Translations under genes and position numbers: made by a program
Shown here: positions 24,394-34,468 of the stretch, piece by piece
How the letters are laid out: each line of letters opens with the position of its first letter
How positions within the stretch are numbered: position 1 is the stretch's first letter
The notes under the pieces: generated by a model
The model's database searches: none
What the model was told of the DNA's origin: nothing
What the model saw: only the letters and a program-made list of their open reading frames with translations
DNA from: Neurospora tetrasperma FGSC 2508
Lineage: Eukaryota; Ascomycota; Sordariomycetes; Sordariales; Sordariaceae
DNA length: 64,000 bases
NCBI RefSeq assembly: GCF_000213175.1
Contig: NW_009799102.1
Location: forward strand, 462,178 to 526,177
Reading direction: 5' to 3'

Positions 24394-26253
24394 TCACAGT
24401 CTTTTCTCGCCCTCTCTCCTGTTCTGATCACTCCCCTCCCCCTTATCGATTCCATACTTCTCAATCCACTCCCCCACCAACCCCCTATAATCCTCACTTC
24501 CATACGGACTGACTAATTCCCGCCAGACACTCTTCTTCCTCCTGACTTTTAATCCCAAATCAGCCACCAACCAATCCCAATAAGGCAACTGATCAAAGTT
24601 CAAGTCCGGGTACTGCCTCCCGTGTCCCAAGGGCGATCGAAGCTGACACCATCGCTGAAACAGGGCGGTGTCCTTGTATAGAACTTGTTGAAGAGGCGAG
24701 ACTTTGAGTTTGTCATTGAAGTATGCAAGGGACCATAAGCATTGGAGTTCGATGCGGGGGATGTTGGTGATGTTGCTGTGCATGGAGAGGAAGACGAGGG
24801 AGTTGCGGGTGTGGGATGTTGTGAGGGTTGGAGGGGCGATGCCGCGGTGGAGACGCCAGGGGGTGTATTGCTTGGACTCTTGGGTCTTGGGGGAACAGAG
24901 AACAGAGGTGGGTGTGAGTGTGGGTATGGATGGTGGTGGTGGAATGAGTTGGGGAAATCGCTTGGTTATGACTTCATCTGCTTCTTGGTCGTAGGTTGCC
25001 CAGATGGCTTTTTCCTCGTCGGAGAGAGAGTCAGTCGTGGTTGGGATGCCGAGTTGGAAGTGTAACTCAGGGGGAAAGAAGTCGATGGGTGGTTGGGGTG
25101 AGTATCCGGTTGCGCAGATGAGGGCGTCGATGGCGGTCAGGCTTGTTGTTTCATTATTATCGGCGAAGAAGTGGATGGTGTGTGGACTGAGATGAGAAAT
25201 GTCTTGACGGTGGACAGTCACTTGTCCACTGGTGACTAAGGCCTTGAAGTCCTGCTCGTAGTTGAGCGTCCCCGAGCTGGTCCCGTACCAAAAAGGGCTG
25301 TGGTCTGGTTCTAGCACACTAAAGTTCTTGTCTTCTTTTTCTTCGCGGTAACGACAATCTCGGATGGTATCGGCGTGCAGGATCTTCCAGAAGCGTTTCG
25401 TTATGGCTTTTCCGACCTTGTTGGTATGCAAAAAGTCGCGGATCCAACTGATGTGTTTGCCGGAGTGGTCGGGAAGGACACAAGGAGACATGAAAGTGAA
25501 AATCCGTCGAGTGACGAGCTTCTCGCGCCAGGCTTTGAAGGGGCCGATCTTGGTGTGGGAGGGAAAGACCCATGAGGGACCACGGCCGGATTTGCGGATG
25601 ATCCAGTCGACTTTGTGGCCGGTCGTGGCGGCGAGGTAGACGGTGTCGTAGGCGGATTTGGAGCCGCCGAGGACGGCGACGCGGTTGATGTGGGGGTTTT
25701 GCAGGACGTCTTGGTAGCGAGGGCCGAGGGCGGAGGAGTGCAAAAGGGGTGCGTCGAAGGTTTCGCTGCCTTTGAGGGAGGGCATGTTGGGGACGCCGAG
25801 GATGCCGGTGGCCATGACCAGTTTTTTGGCTTTTAGTGTTGTTGTGGTGGTTGGGTTGCCCAGTTCATGTACGTCTACCTTCCAGCCGTCGTCACTTGTA
25901 GGGGCTGCTTCTTGAACTTGATGAACTCGGACAGCTCGAGTGTTGAAGCGGATTCGTTTCATCAGATCAAAGTGGTGGGCGCATGCGGTCAGGTAGGCAT
26001 GCATTTCCTCGCCGGTGATGTGGTGTCCTGGACGGCCGATGCCAACGCCCTTCATGGGAAAATCACTAAAGTCCATAGTAGGGTACAGATTGTTGGTTCG
26101 GAGGGTGGGATAGAGTCTCTCCTTGGACCAGACTCCTCCTATGGTCGAGTGGCTGTCGAGGATGACGATGTTGCTGGTTGGATTGTGTTGAAGAAACGTT
26201 TTGGCAGCGCAAAGGCCGCTAGGACCGGCGCCGATGATGAGGATGTCGAACAT
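24394..26253 (-). CDS. Flavin-dependent monooxygenase (FMO-like)
   Basis: A single-exon gene of 619 aa with ATG at 26253. The FAD-binding GxGxxG is at the extreme N-terminus (ILIIGAGPSGLCAAK). The expected FMO identifying stretch reads as a variant around DAPLLHSSAL. The NADPH-binding turn reads VAVLGGSKSAYD, a GGxxxA form rather than the classical GxGxxG. ATGILGVP and ATGYSP mark the end-of-domain motifs. Fungal members N- or S-hydroxylate or otherwise oxygenate small molecules, often in metabolite clusters. It is convergent with the FAD oxidase and divergent from the MFS transporter over 1.6 kb. The Pro/Thr-rich insert near residues 440-470 is unusual. The substrate is unknown. Confidence 0.9.
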   Translation of the reverse strand: MFDILIIGAGPSGLCAAKTFLQHNPTSNIVILDSHSTIGGVWSKERLYPTLRTNNLYPTMDFSDFPMKGVGIGRPGHHITGEEMHAYLTACAHHFDLMKRIRFNTRAVRVHQVQEAAPTSDDGWKVDVHELGNPTTTTTLKAKKLVMATGILGVPNMPSLKGSETFDAPLLHSSALGPRYQDVLQNPHINRVAVLGGSKSAYDTVYLAATTGHKVDWIIRKSGRGPSWVFPSHTKIGPFKAWREKLVTRRIFTFMSPCVLPDHSGKHISWIRDFLHTNKVGKAITKRFWKILHADTIRDCRYREEKEDKNFSVLEPDHSPFWYGTSSGTLNYEQDFKALVTSGQVTVHRQDISHLSPHTIHFFADNNETTSLTAIDALICATGYSPQPPIDFFPPELHFQLGIPTTTDSLSDEEKAIWATYDQEADEVITKRFPQLIPPPPSIPTLTPTSVLCSPKTQESKQYTPWRLHRGIAPPTLTTSHTRNSLVFLSMHSNITNIPRIELQCLWSLAYFNDKLKVSPLQQVLYKDTALFQRWCQLRSPLGHGRQYPDLNFDQLPYWDWLVADLGLKVRRKKSVWRELVSPYGSEDYRGLVGEWIEKYGIDKGEGSDQNRREGEKRL

Positions 26254-27902
26254 GATCTTGACTAATCTGTTATTGTTGATAAGAACAGAAGAACAGAGTA
26301 GATCCCGACAAGAGTGGCTACTGGCAGACTAAGTATTTAGTCGGCCCCCATGGGATGTGATATGTGATATCTCCATGGCGCATCACTATCGAAGTCCAAG
26401 TACCGATTTGGGTAAACAATAGACCCCTTCACACCTGCACCACCCAATGTGTTTGCTCATACGGGCTGATACCGCTAATGTCGGTGGCCCGAGATATCCC
26501 GGGAAAAGCAAACGACTGGATGACTCCTTTTGACCGCAGCCGTGTCAGTGAAGGGTGTGGACAGGGGCTCACTCAGCTCCCCATTTCTGCGTTGCCCCAT
26601 TGGGTCAGTTGATTTCCAGGCAGTCACTCGAGGTCCAGTCTGGCAACGGTTTGGGATCGTATCCAGTTCCAGCATATTGGGACCGCAAGGAGCTAGCACA
26701 TTGTAAGCTGGTAACCAGTCATCTCAACTCAGCTCCCAAGCGCCGTGATGATATCCAACCAAGTTGTTGGGCCGTCGATGATACGATACCTATTATAGTT
26801 GGTAAAATCTTTGTATCCATCCTCAGAGAAGCATGTTGTTTTCTTACTGATTTCTCTATAGACCGTTATCCTGTTGTTTGTAGGGAAAACACTGACAGTC
26901 GGTGGACGTAGTCGATGACACTGTCCCCTCCATTCCATCTGTCACGGCAATTTCTCGATCAATTTTGTAGAGTATCCTACCTATCGTTGTCATCGTAGGT
27001 AACAGCACGGTGGAGTCTTTCGGAGGCTCGGGTCCGTTCTCATCAGCCAAACGGAGAACTTTTGAGGATGAGATACCGAAGCTAACGCCGGTGAGTGCGC
27101 CAATCGGTTGAAATTGCGAGAAGGCCATGTTGACGGGTCGGTGCACGTGGGAGGGTCGCATCGAGCGCAGTGACGGACAGGTCAATGGAATCAGAAGATA
27201 CGGACGTCGAGATGAAGTGGAAGTTCTGCGTTGCAAAAAGGAGGGAATGTTGATGGATAAGAGGACGTTACACCTGGGACCATAGGGAGGCCCCCACACG
27301 GCGTCTGCCCGGGCCGAGGTGTTACGGACGGCGTGGGTCGACTCACCACGGGCGGTTCCGTTGTGGGGGGGGAGGGAGTCACACCGGCGGCCCGGGTTTT
27401 GTTACCCCAGCGATTAATGCACTAACAAACTAGTGCCACCATCAACAGTGACTTGTGTTAGTGACAAACACCTTTGTATAACACTCTTATCACCTGCCGA
27501 TGTCGGTTTGGCGTCAATTCCATGTCGCGATAACGTTCCCTTTCCTTTTGATGTTCCCGCACATCGATGAACAGCCCCTCACTGTGTCTGACCTCCAACC
27601 TCCCCGGCGATAATCCTTCCGGGCCGGCTTATGTCAAACAGTACTATCTCTCACTTGTGCTACTGACGTGATCGGATCCCCGACCCGGATAAGCGCCCCC
27701 CAGCATTGATCCCCTCTCGGCTTCGGCGTTATCACTGATTCATTATTCCTGTCTTTGCCGAATCCGATAAAACCTTGCACATCCCCCCCTCCATCACTTA
27801 ATTTCTGAATCTGAACCTAAAAGCAAACATCTCGCGTCTTCGGGACCGAAAGCATCCTTGAAACCAAGCCATTGACCGCTTCCTCGGTGAACTGGCATCT
27901 CA
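26254..27902. other. Divergent promoter region between FMO and MFS genes
   Basis: About 1.65 kb with no supportable gene. It contains CGG-rich stretches around 27300-27400 and partial TTAGTG/CACTAA elements near 27417 and 27455. It may co-regulate the two divergent genes, but no defined operator can be named. Confidence 0.5.
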
Positions 27903-29713
27903 ATGGCCGCCGACGAGACGACGCCACTGCTCCCAAATGGGACGGCCGAGGATAACAGTCGTCAATCATCATCACCATCACTATCATCAACCACCAATAG
28001 TGAAAACACCACCAGCGATAACCATGATAACCTTCACCATGTCAACAAAGAAAAACAATGGTCACTCAACCCCCTCACCCTCCTCACCCGCCTCCACGTC
28101 GAAACCCGCATCCTCCTCGCCGCCTTCCTGATCACCACCTCCTTCTCCTTCACCCAAGTCCCCATCTTCTACGTCTTCTACCTCATGGAATGCGACGACT
28201 TTTACACCCGTCACCCTCCGTACGCTGGGTCCGGTGACCGATGCAGCCGCAACGAGATCGCCGCCGGCACCGCCACCGACTTCTCCTTTCTGGCCATGAG
28301 CACCACCATCTGCGGCACCGTCAACCTCTTCTTTGCCGGCTGGCTCGTCAAGAAAATCGGCCCGCGACTGGCGCTGATGGCCCAGGTTTTGGTCCCTGCC
28401 ATCCGCGTGCTGACCCAGATCCTGGGTGTTTTGGCTGGCGGCAGGTCTGGCATCGTGATTTTCCAGGCGACGCAGTTGATCACCGTCTTGGGCGGGCCCG
28501 TGGGGTATATCCTCATCATCAACATCATCGTCGGTGAGGTGGTCTCTCCCGCAAGAAGGACGCCCGTCTTTGGCATGCTGCAGGGGTGCTTCATGCTGGG
28601 CCAGGCGGTCGGCTACCTGACAGGCGGCATGATTGGTGATGCGTGGGGGATCCGGAGGCCGTTTGAGGTGGCCTTTGTTGCTTTTTTGATCTCGACGGCG
28701 TATGTGCAGTTGGCGCTACCGTACGTCAGTCCGGAGAGCATGGCGGGCGGGAAGAAGCCCGGGTCCAAGGCGAAGGGGGTGGCTGCCGGGTTTTTTGCGC
28801 CGCTGAAGGTATTGGCGCCGCAGAGAGTGAGGTTGAGGAGCGGGAAGGAGATCAAGCATTTTGGCGTGCTGATCTTGTGTACGGGTGTGTTTTTGGGCGT
28901 GCTGGCTACCGACTTCGCTGCCATGTTGATCCAGATGTACGCCACGGCCGTTTTTGGGTTCCACCAAAGCGACAACGGCTGGCTCATGTCCGAGTTCGCC
29001 CTCATGCGCGCCGTCTTCTTGATCCTCCTCTTTCCGCGCATCATCTCCTCCGGTCGGAAATGGTACGCCAAGCGGCAATCCCAGCGCCAGCCGCGCCGTG
29101 ACTCCATTTCCGACGAAAGGGATCCCGCTACCCAAGGCCTGCTCATCCGACCCGAGCAACTGGAGGCTCCCATGGGCACGTACGCCGAAGAAGAGCCCAT
29201 GGTGACACAGCCACCGACGGAAACGGAAGACACGCACTTTGATCTCTTCTTCCTCCGTTGGAGCTTGGTGGCCGATGGTTTGCTGACCTCTTGCGCTGCG
29301 CTGGCGACCAAGAAGTGGCACATCTACCTGGCTGCGGCCATGCTTCCGTTTGCGAGTGGCACTGCCCCGGCTGCAAAGGGTGTCATGACGGAGATGTGCT
29401 CGCCTTCACAAAGGGCTGATGCCCTGAATGCGTTGACGCTGGTTGAGAACATTGGCCGATTGGCGACGCAAGGTTTCTTTGGATTCGTGTTTGCTGCATT
29501 GGCAGAGGCGGGGAAGCCTCATTTGACATTTTATTGCAATGCGGTGAGTTTATTGCGTGGTGTTTTTTGCGAATTACGACCCAAAACTGACTTGAATTAC
29601 AGATTCTTGCCATGATCGCGGCGAGTGTCCTGATCTTCTCCCGCTTCCCGCCAAATGGGAGTGAGTTGATTGAAGCCGACGATGCAGAGGAGCACGTCGA
29701 CGGAAGCACCTAG
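27903..29713 (+). CDS. Major facilitator superfamily transporter
   Basis: Exons 27903-29543 and 29603-29713 give 583 aa; the intron has GTGAGT, CTGAC and CAG. A polar N-tail with the acidic dileucine-like motif DETTPLLP (sorting signal often seen in vacuolar or endosomal MFS proteins) precedes about 12 hydrophobic segments. GWLVKKIGPRLALMA matches the MFS loop 2-3 signature, and GGMIGDAWGIRRPFE the following repeat. A long hydrophilic loop (about 390-445) separates the halves. Exon 2 encodes the last transmembrane segment and a short acidic tail. The subfamily resembles tetracycline-resistance/folate-type carriers found near fungal metabolic genes. It lies between two flavoprotein monooxygenases and may export their product; that is inference. 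Confidence 0.92.
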
Positions 29714-30749
29714 ACTTAGGGCGAATAAGCAGATCGCCCGGGGACATATTGTATGTCAGGATTCACGGAAAAAGTTTTGCGTTTTAGGATACCAGGCGTT
29801 TTGGGTTTGGGATATACAATCATCATCATTTCCTGCTTCTTTGATCTTATTCTCATCACGGTCCTGAACCATTCCATTCACGCACCTAGACTTACTGTGT
29901 AGAACGAGCTCATCCTATCTTCTCACTGTCATAATGGTTCTCACCCTATGTCCACCCTCCAATTTAAGATACCACCACTATCATAACCACCTCCCCAACC
30001 CGCCACCCCCATGAGCTGAACATCCTTCAACCCCCTTACCATCACTACCCTTTAGGACGGAACCTCTTGTTTGATCGGCAATAGAGGCCTTGCACAACGG
30101 GCCGCGTTTATATGCGGGTAACGGACTTCTATATACCCATCGGCATGGTGTGTAGCCGTGAGATATAAACCTCTCGGTTACCTACCGATGCAACCTGTAT
30201 CTCAACATCATGTCCTTGCCCTGGCCAGTCATTGTTGCTGCGGCACATGCAACAATACTCAACGCCCAAATGTTTTGCATCGGTTACACGAAGCTGCTCC
30301 ACCGGTTACAGTATACATTGCACAATTATCTCCCGGTGGAATCGTATGCAGTGTAACCGTCGCTTTCGGTCAGTAGTACCTTCCAAGGGAAGGTTTACAG
30401 GCGATCCCCCTCAGCATCACACCCGGACTCCATCTCAATGGCCAACGGTTTTCATGGTTTACGAGGGGACGTAGTAGTACTACTACCCAAAGTGCCGAAA
30501 AGGCCTCGGTCTCCGGAGTCCGCTCCCTTCTTGCCTGCGTTAGGTAAAGTTAACAGTATGAACTTTATGGTCCGGTCCGACCCGAGAATGCTGTGTAGTC
30601 CAGTGTCGGTTTTGGAAGACGAAACGGTGACTAAATCAGCTCATGCCGGCGGCTGTGGGAGATACTTAACTGTTCCTAGACCACTGCAATGAGGCTCAAA
30701 AACTGGTTTCATGTCCACTCTTTTGCCATCTTCCCCTCCTCGACTCACA
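29714..30749. other. Intergenic, no supportable gene
   Basis: About 1 kb between the MFS gene and the Baeyer-Villiger-type gene, serving as the latter's promoter. ORFs are short and unconvincing. No TATA box close to 30750 was seen. Confidence 0.55.
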
Positions 30750-32558
30750 ATGGTTCTCAAATCCTTCGCTTCGCCTGAATGGCGGTTAGACAAGCCCATC
30801 CATACTGAGCGTCCCGTGAGGGTCATCTGTATCGGTGCCGGGGCTTCAGGTCTGCAGCTGGCGTACAAACTCCAAAAGCATATCAGCGGCTTCAGCTTGA
30901 TAGTGTATGAGAAGAACCAAGAGGTATCGGGAACATGGTACGAGAACAAATATCCTGGGTAAGTCAACCACCAGCCTCACTCCATTACCCTGCCACACAG
31001 ACACGCTGACAATGACAACGACAGCTGTGCTTGTGATGTCGCCTCGCACAACTACAACTGGTCGTTTGAGCCCAAGACGGACTGGTCAGGCTTGTACGGC
31101 ACTAGCCAAGAGATATACACCTACTTCAACGATTTCGCCGACAAGTATGGCCTTCGCCAGTACATCAAGACACAACACCAGGTGGTAGGCGCCAAGTGGA
31201 CTGGATCCGGCTGGAACGTTTCCATCAAGGACCTCACAACGGGCCAGACCGTGATTGATACGTGCGACATTCTCGTCAACGCTGGGGGGATCCTCAACAA
31301 CTGGAAGTGGCCAGACATTCCAGGACTGAACAAGTACAAGGGCACCCTTCTCCACACGGCCCGCTGGGACGAGTCGGTAGACCTAAAGGGAAAGACTGTC
31401 GGACTGATCGGTAACGGATCATCGGGTATCCAACTCCTTCCAGCCATTCAGCCGCTAGCGGAGAAGGTCACTGTGTTTATGCGCGGGCCAGCCTGGGTCT
31501 CGCCGTGGCCTGGGCTCGAAGGCCGTCCGTACACAGACGAGGAAAAGCGACGGTTTGCCGAGGAGCCTGGTCACTTGCTTGCCTATCGCAGGAGCGTCGA
31601 GCGTGGAAACAACAGTATCCTTCCTGTCTTCTTCAAGGGCACGGATGCCAACAACAAGGCCCGCGACGTCATGCTCAAGATGATGAAAGAGAAGCTAGCA
31701 GGGCACAAAGAACTGGAGGAGGGACTGATACCAACAAGCTTTGCCCTCGGCTGCCGTCGATTTACTCCGGGCTCTGGATATCTGGAAGCCCTTGTCCAGT
31801 CAAACGTTCAAGTCGTGTTCTCCGGAGTGGCCGAGGTTACCGAACAAGGGTGTAAATGTGGGGATGGCAGCGAGCACGCAGTCCCTGACGTGCTTATCTG
31901 TGCCACTGGGTTTGATGCCTCGTACCGACCCCGGTTTCCCATTGTGGCCGGCACCAAGAACCTGCAAGACGTCTGGGCACAGGACCCCGAATCCTATCTG
32001 GGCCTCGCTGCCGCTGACTTCCCCAACTACCTCACGATCCTGGGCCCCAACAGCCCGATTGGGACGGGCCCGCTGCTGATTGGCGTCGAGGCGCAGGCCG
32101 ACTACATCGTCAAGATGATTGACCACTGGCAGACCCACAACATCCGGTCCTTTGCGCCCGATGCGGCGGCCGTCCGGGATTTTGTCGCGTACAAGGACCA
32201 GTTCATGAGCAAGACGGTGTGGGCGGATCCATGTAGGTCTTGGTACAAGTCTGGGTCGTCCAGAGATAAAATCACGGCCTTGTGGCCCGGGTCGACGCTG
32301 CATTACCTCGAGGCCATCAGGCAGGTTCGGTTCGAGGACTGGAAGTTTGAGTACGAGGGCGGCAATCGATTTACGTATCTGGGAAATGGGCAGAGCCAGA
32401 CAGAGACGAACCCAGATGCGGATTTGGCGTATTACGTTCGCGAGGAGGACGATGACCTGCCGCTGGCGAGGAATAAGATGACTAGGATTATCAACAAGAC
32501 TGGGACTGTCGTCGGGGCTGAGGGGACCGGTGAGGGTAGGTTTTTTTCCGGGCTCTGA
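30750..32558 (+). CDS. Baeyer-Villiger-type FAD monooxygenase
   Basis: Exons 30750-30958 and 31025-32558 give 580 aa; the intron has GTAAGT, CTGAC and CAG. The first Rossmann motif is VICIGAGASGLQLAYKL. The Baeyer-Villiger fingerprint [FY]xGxxxHxxxW(P/D) is present as YKGTLLHTARWD, followed by the second Rossmann motif VGLIGNGSSGIQLLP for NADPH. ATGFDASYRPRFP, GPNSPIG and WYKSG are typical of fungal enzymes near the StcW type of sterigmatocystin pathways. The reaction would insert oxygen beside a ketone to form an ester or lactone. The ATG at 30750 has the context CTCACAATGG and is preferred over an in-frame ATG at 30711. A GGTGAGG near the stop could be a further donor, so the last residues are uncertain. 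It ends 604 bp from the convergent LPMO. Confidence 0.93.
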
Positions 32559-33162
32559 CGTTTCTGTAGTCATTTTAACTTGAGATTTTGATTGTGGAAG
32601 CGCCTCCCTGGTTGAACGGTGATTAATGTGATTTGTCGATTGTTCCGAGGTTGATGTTGCGGCGGAAAGAGGAGGAAATATTTCACTTTTCACTTCCACC
32701 CGTCCCCGTCTTCCCACAACAACGACACATCACGCAATCCATTCCCATTTTTATAAGTGTTATTGAGCCCGCCCTGTTATCTCGATTATCTCGATATCTC
32801 GAGTCTACAGCATATTATTCTGCGATTCAAAAAAGGTAGCGAATCATAGGAGGGTATCCCACCCAGCCCGTCATCCGTCCGATGCTGTTGATTAGTAGTT
32901 AGTGCACTAACACATAGATACTCAAACTACTGACTTGCAGGTTAGGCACTCATCTCATTGTCGTATCCAACATCCCATCATATCGACAATAAACCGACTG
33001 GCTTTGACGGCGCATGCAATTGACTCCTCCGCTGAAACTGAAACTCTTATATACATCATCCAGATCCTTTCTTCCCCTCAGCCTCAACAAGCTTACACCC
33101 GGACACTCCCAAAACCCTACATATCCCGCACCCACTTCCCTGCACCTCTCAAGCGAAATAGC
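32559..33162. other. Convergent 3' intergenic region
   Basis: This lies between the 3' ends of the Baeyer-Villiger-type gene and the LPMO gene. It carries a 14 bp perfect palindrome at 32898-32911. No gene seen. Confidence 0.6.
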
Positions 33163-34468
33163 CTACTTCCACGACGAATCAACAGTTACCGACTCAACGC
33201 AGCTCTGAGGAACAGTATACGACCTATTGGGATCGCTTTCCCAAGTCACGGCGCTGCCGCCGCCGTTGCTGCTGGAAACCTTGACGAACTTGTACTCAAA
33301 CTTGGTGCCTGCGGGGAGACTGACCGTGGCAGTCCAGAGCGGGTTGCTGGTGGTGTACTGCGAGGCAGACAAGGCAACGCCGGACGAGGCGCTCCAGCTG
33401 CCGAGCTGCGAGATGGAGCCAACAAGCTTGATGGACTCGCCGTAGCTGGTGCTGGCAAGGTGGTTGAAGGTCACAGCGACGGTGGCGGCGGGGGTGCAAG
33501 AAGCGCTGGGAGTCTTGCTGCTGGTGACAAGAGTCGTGGCGGTTGCAGTGGTCTTGGTAGTGGAGGGCTTGGTCTCGCCGCCGCCGACAATGGCAATGTC
33601 GGCGCACGAGAGGTACACCTGAGCGGTCTGGAAAGAGTTCCACCGGAAGGAGAGCAAAGTGTGGCCGGAGATGTAGTTGGGGATCTTGATCTTCTTGGTG
33701 ACGGTGTAGCCGCCAGCGATGGTGGTGAAGCAAGATCCGAGAGCAGCGTTGTCGACGCCCTGGCAGCCACGGCGGCTGTCGGCTTGAAAGGCGTTGCAGG
33801 CTAAGTAAGTCACACGACGATTAGCAGGATGCTTTTTCTTTTACTGATGCAGGCTAGGTAGAGATAACTTACTGAACCAGTCGTTCCTCCAGCATGCCTG
33901 ACCTTGCTGGCAGTCAGGGCTGAAGTCGCAAGCTTGGCCATTCACATCTGTGCAGGGAAGGGTGCCCTTCTCGAAACAATCCTCGGCAGCCTGCTTCTCC
34001 GCCTCGGTCGGGAGATAGCCAGGAGTGAGGAACTTGTTGACCAGCTCCTGGTCTTGGCAGATACGGTAGGAGAACATGCCACCGTGGTCGCCGTTGTGGT
34101 CAACGCACCACTGGACGTCGACAGTGTCGCCGGCAGTGTACGTCACGACAGGAGAGTTACCCCAGTTGCTCGCTGGCTGGTTGTAGTCGATGCTGACGCG
34201 GGCATTGTAGCCGCAAGGACCACTCCTGCCGACCTTGGCTTCCGTAACGTTGGGCCATGCGGTCACGGGCTCCAATATGGAGCACTCGGGACAAGTGTCT
34301 AAGCCGGCCTAGAAAACACAAATCAGCACGATCAATCTTCCAACGATCTTCAGGGTATTTGTTTACCTCTGCGCCAAGTCTTGTACGACTGAATGGAATG
34401 GTCAGATATCCATGGGCGTTGACCGTTATGGCCGATGCAAGGGCAACCGAGATGATGGAGAACTTCAT
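33163..34468 (-). CDS. AA13 starch-active lytic polysaccharide monooxygenase with CBM20
   Basis: Exons (minus) 34468-34367, 34308-33873 and 33800-33163 give 391 aa. Residues 1-18 are a signal peptide ending VNA, so the mature protein begins His-Gly-Tyr; this N-terminal His is the first copper ligand. The second ligand is His109 (HNGDHGGMF), mature position 91, matching known AA13 enzymes, and a Tyr in [11 protein letters not shown] fits the axial position. Eight or more Cys in the catalytic domain suit a secreted enzyme. A Ser/Thr linker leads to a C-terminal CBM20 starch-binding domain (about residues 285-391; [35 protein letters not shown]). AA13 enzymes oxidatively cleave alpha-1,4 glucan chains of starch and boost amylases. 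It is very likely the counterpart of N. crassa NCU08746 (recalled, not checked). Confidence 0.95.
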
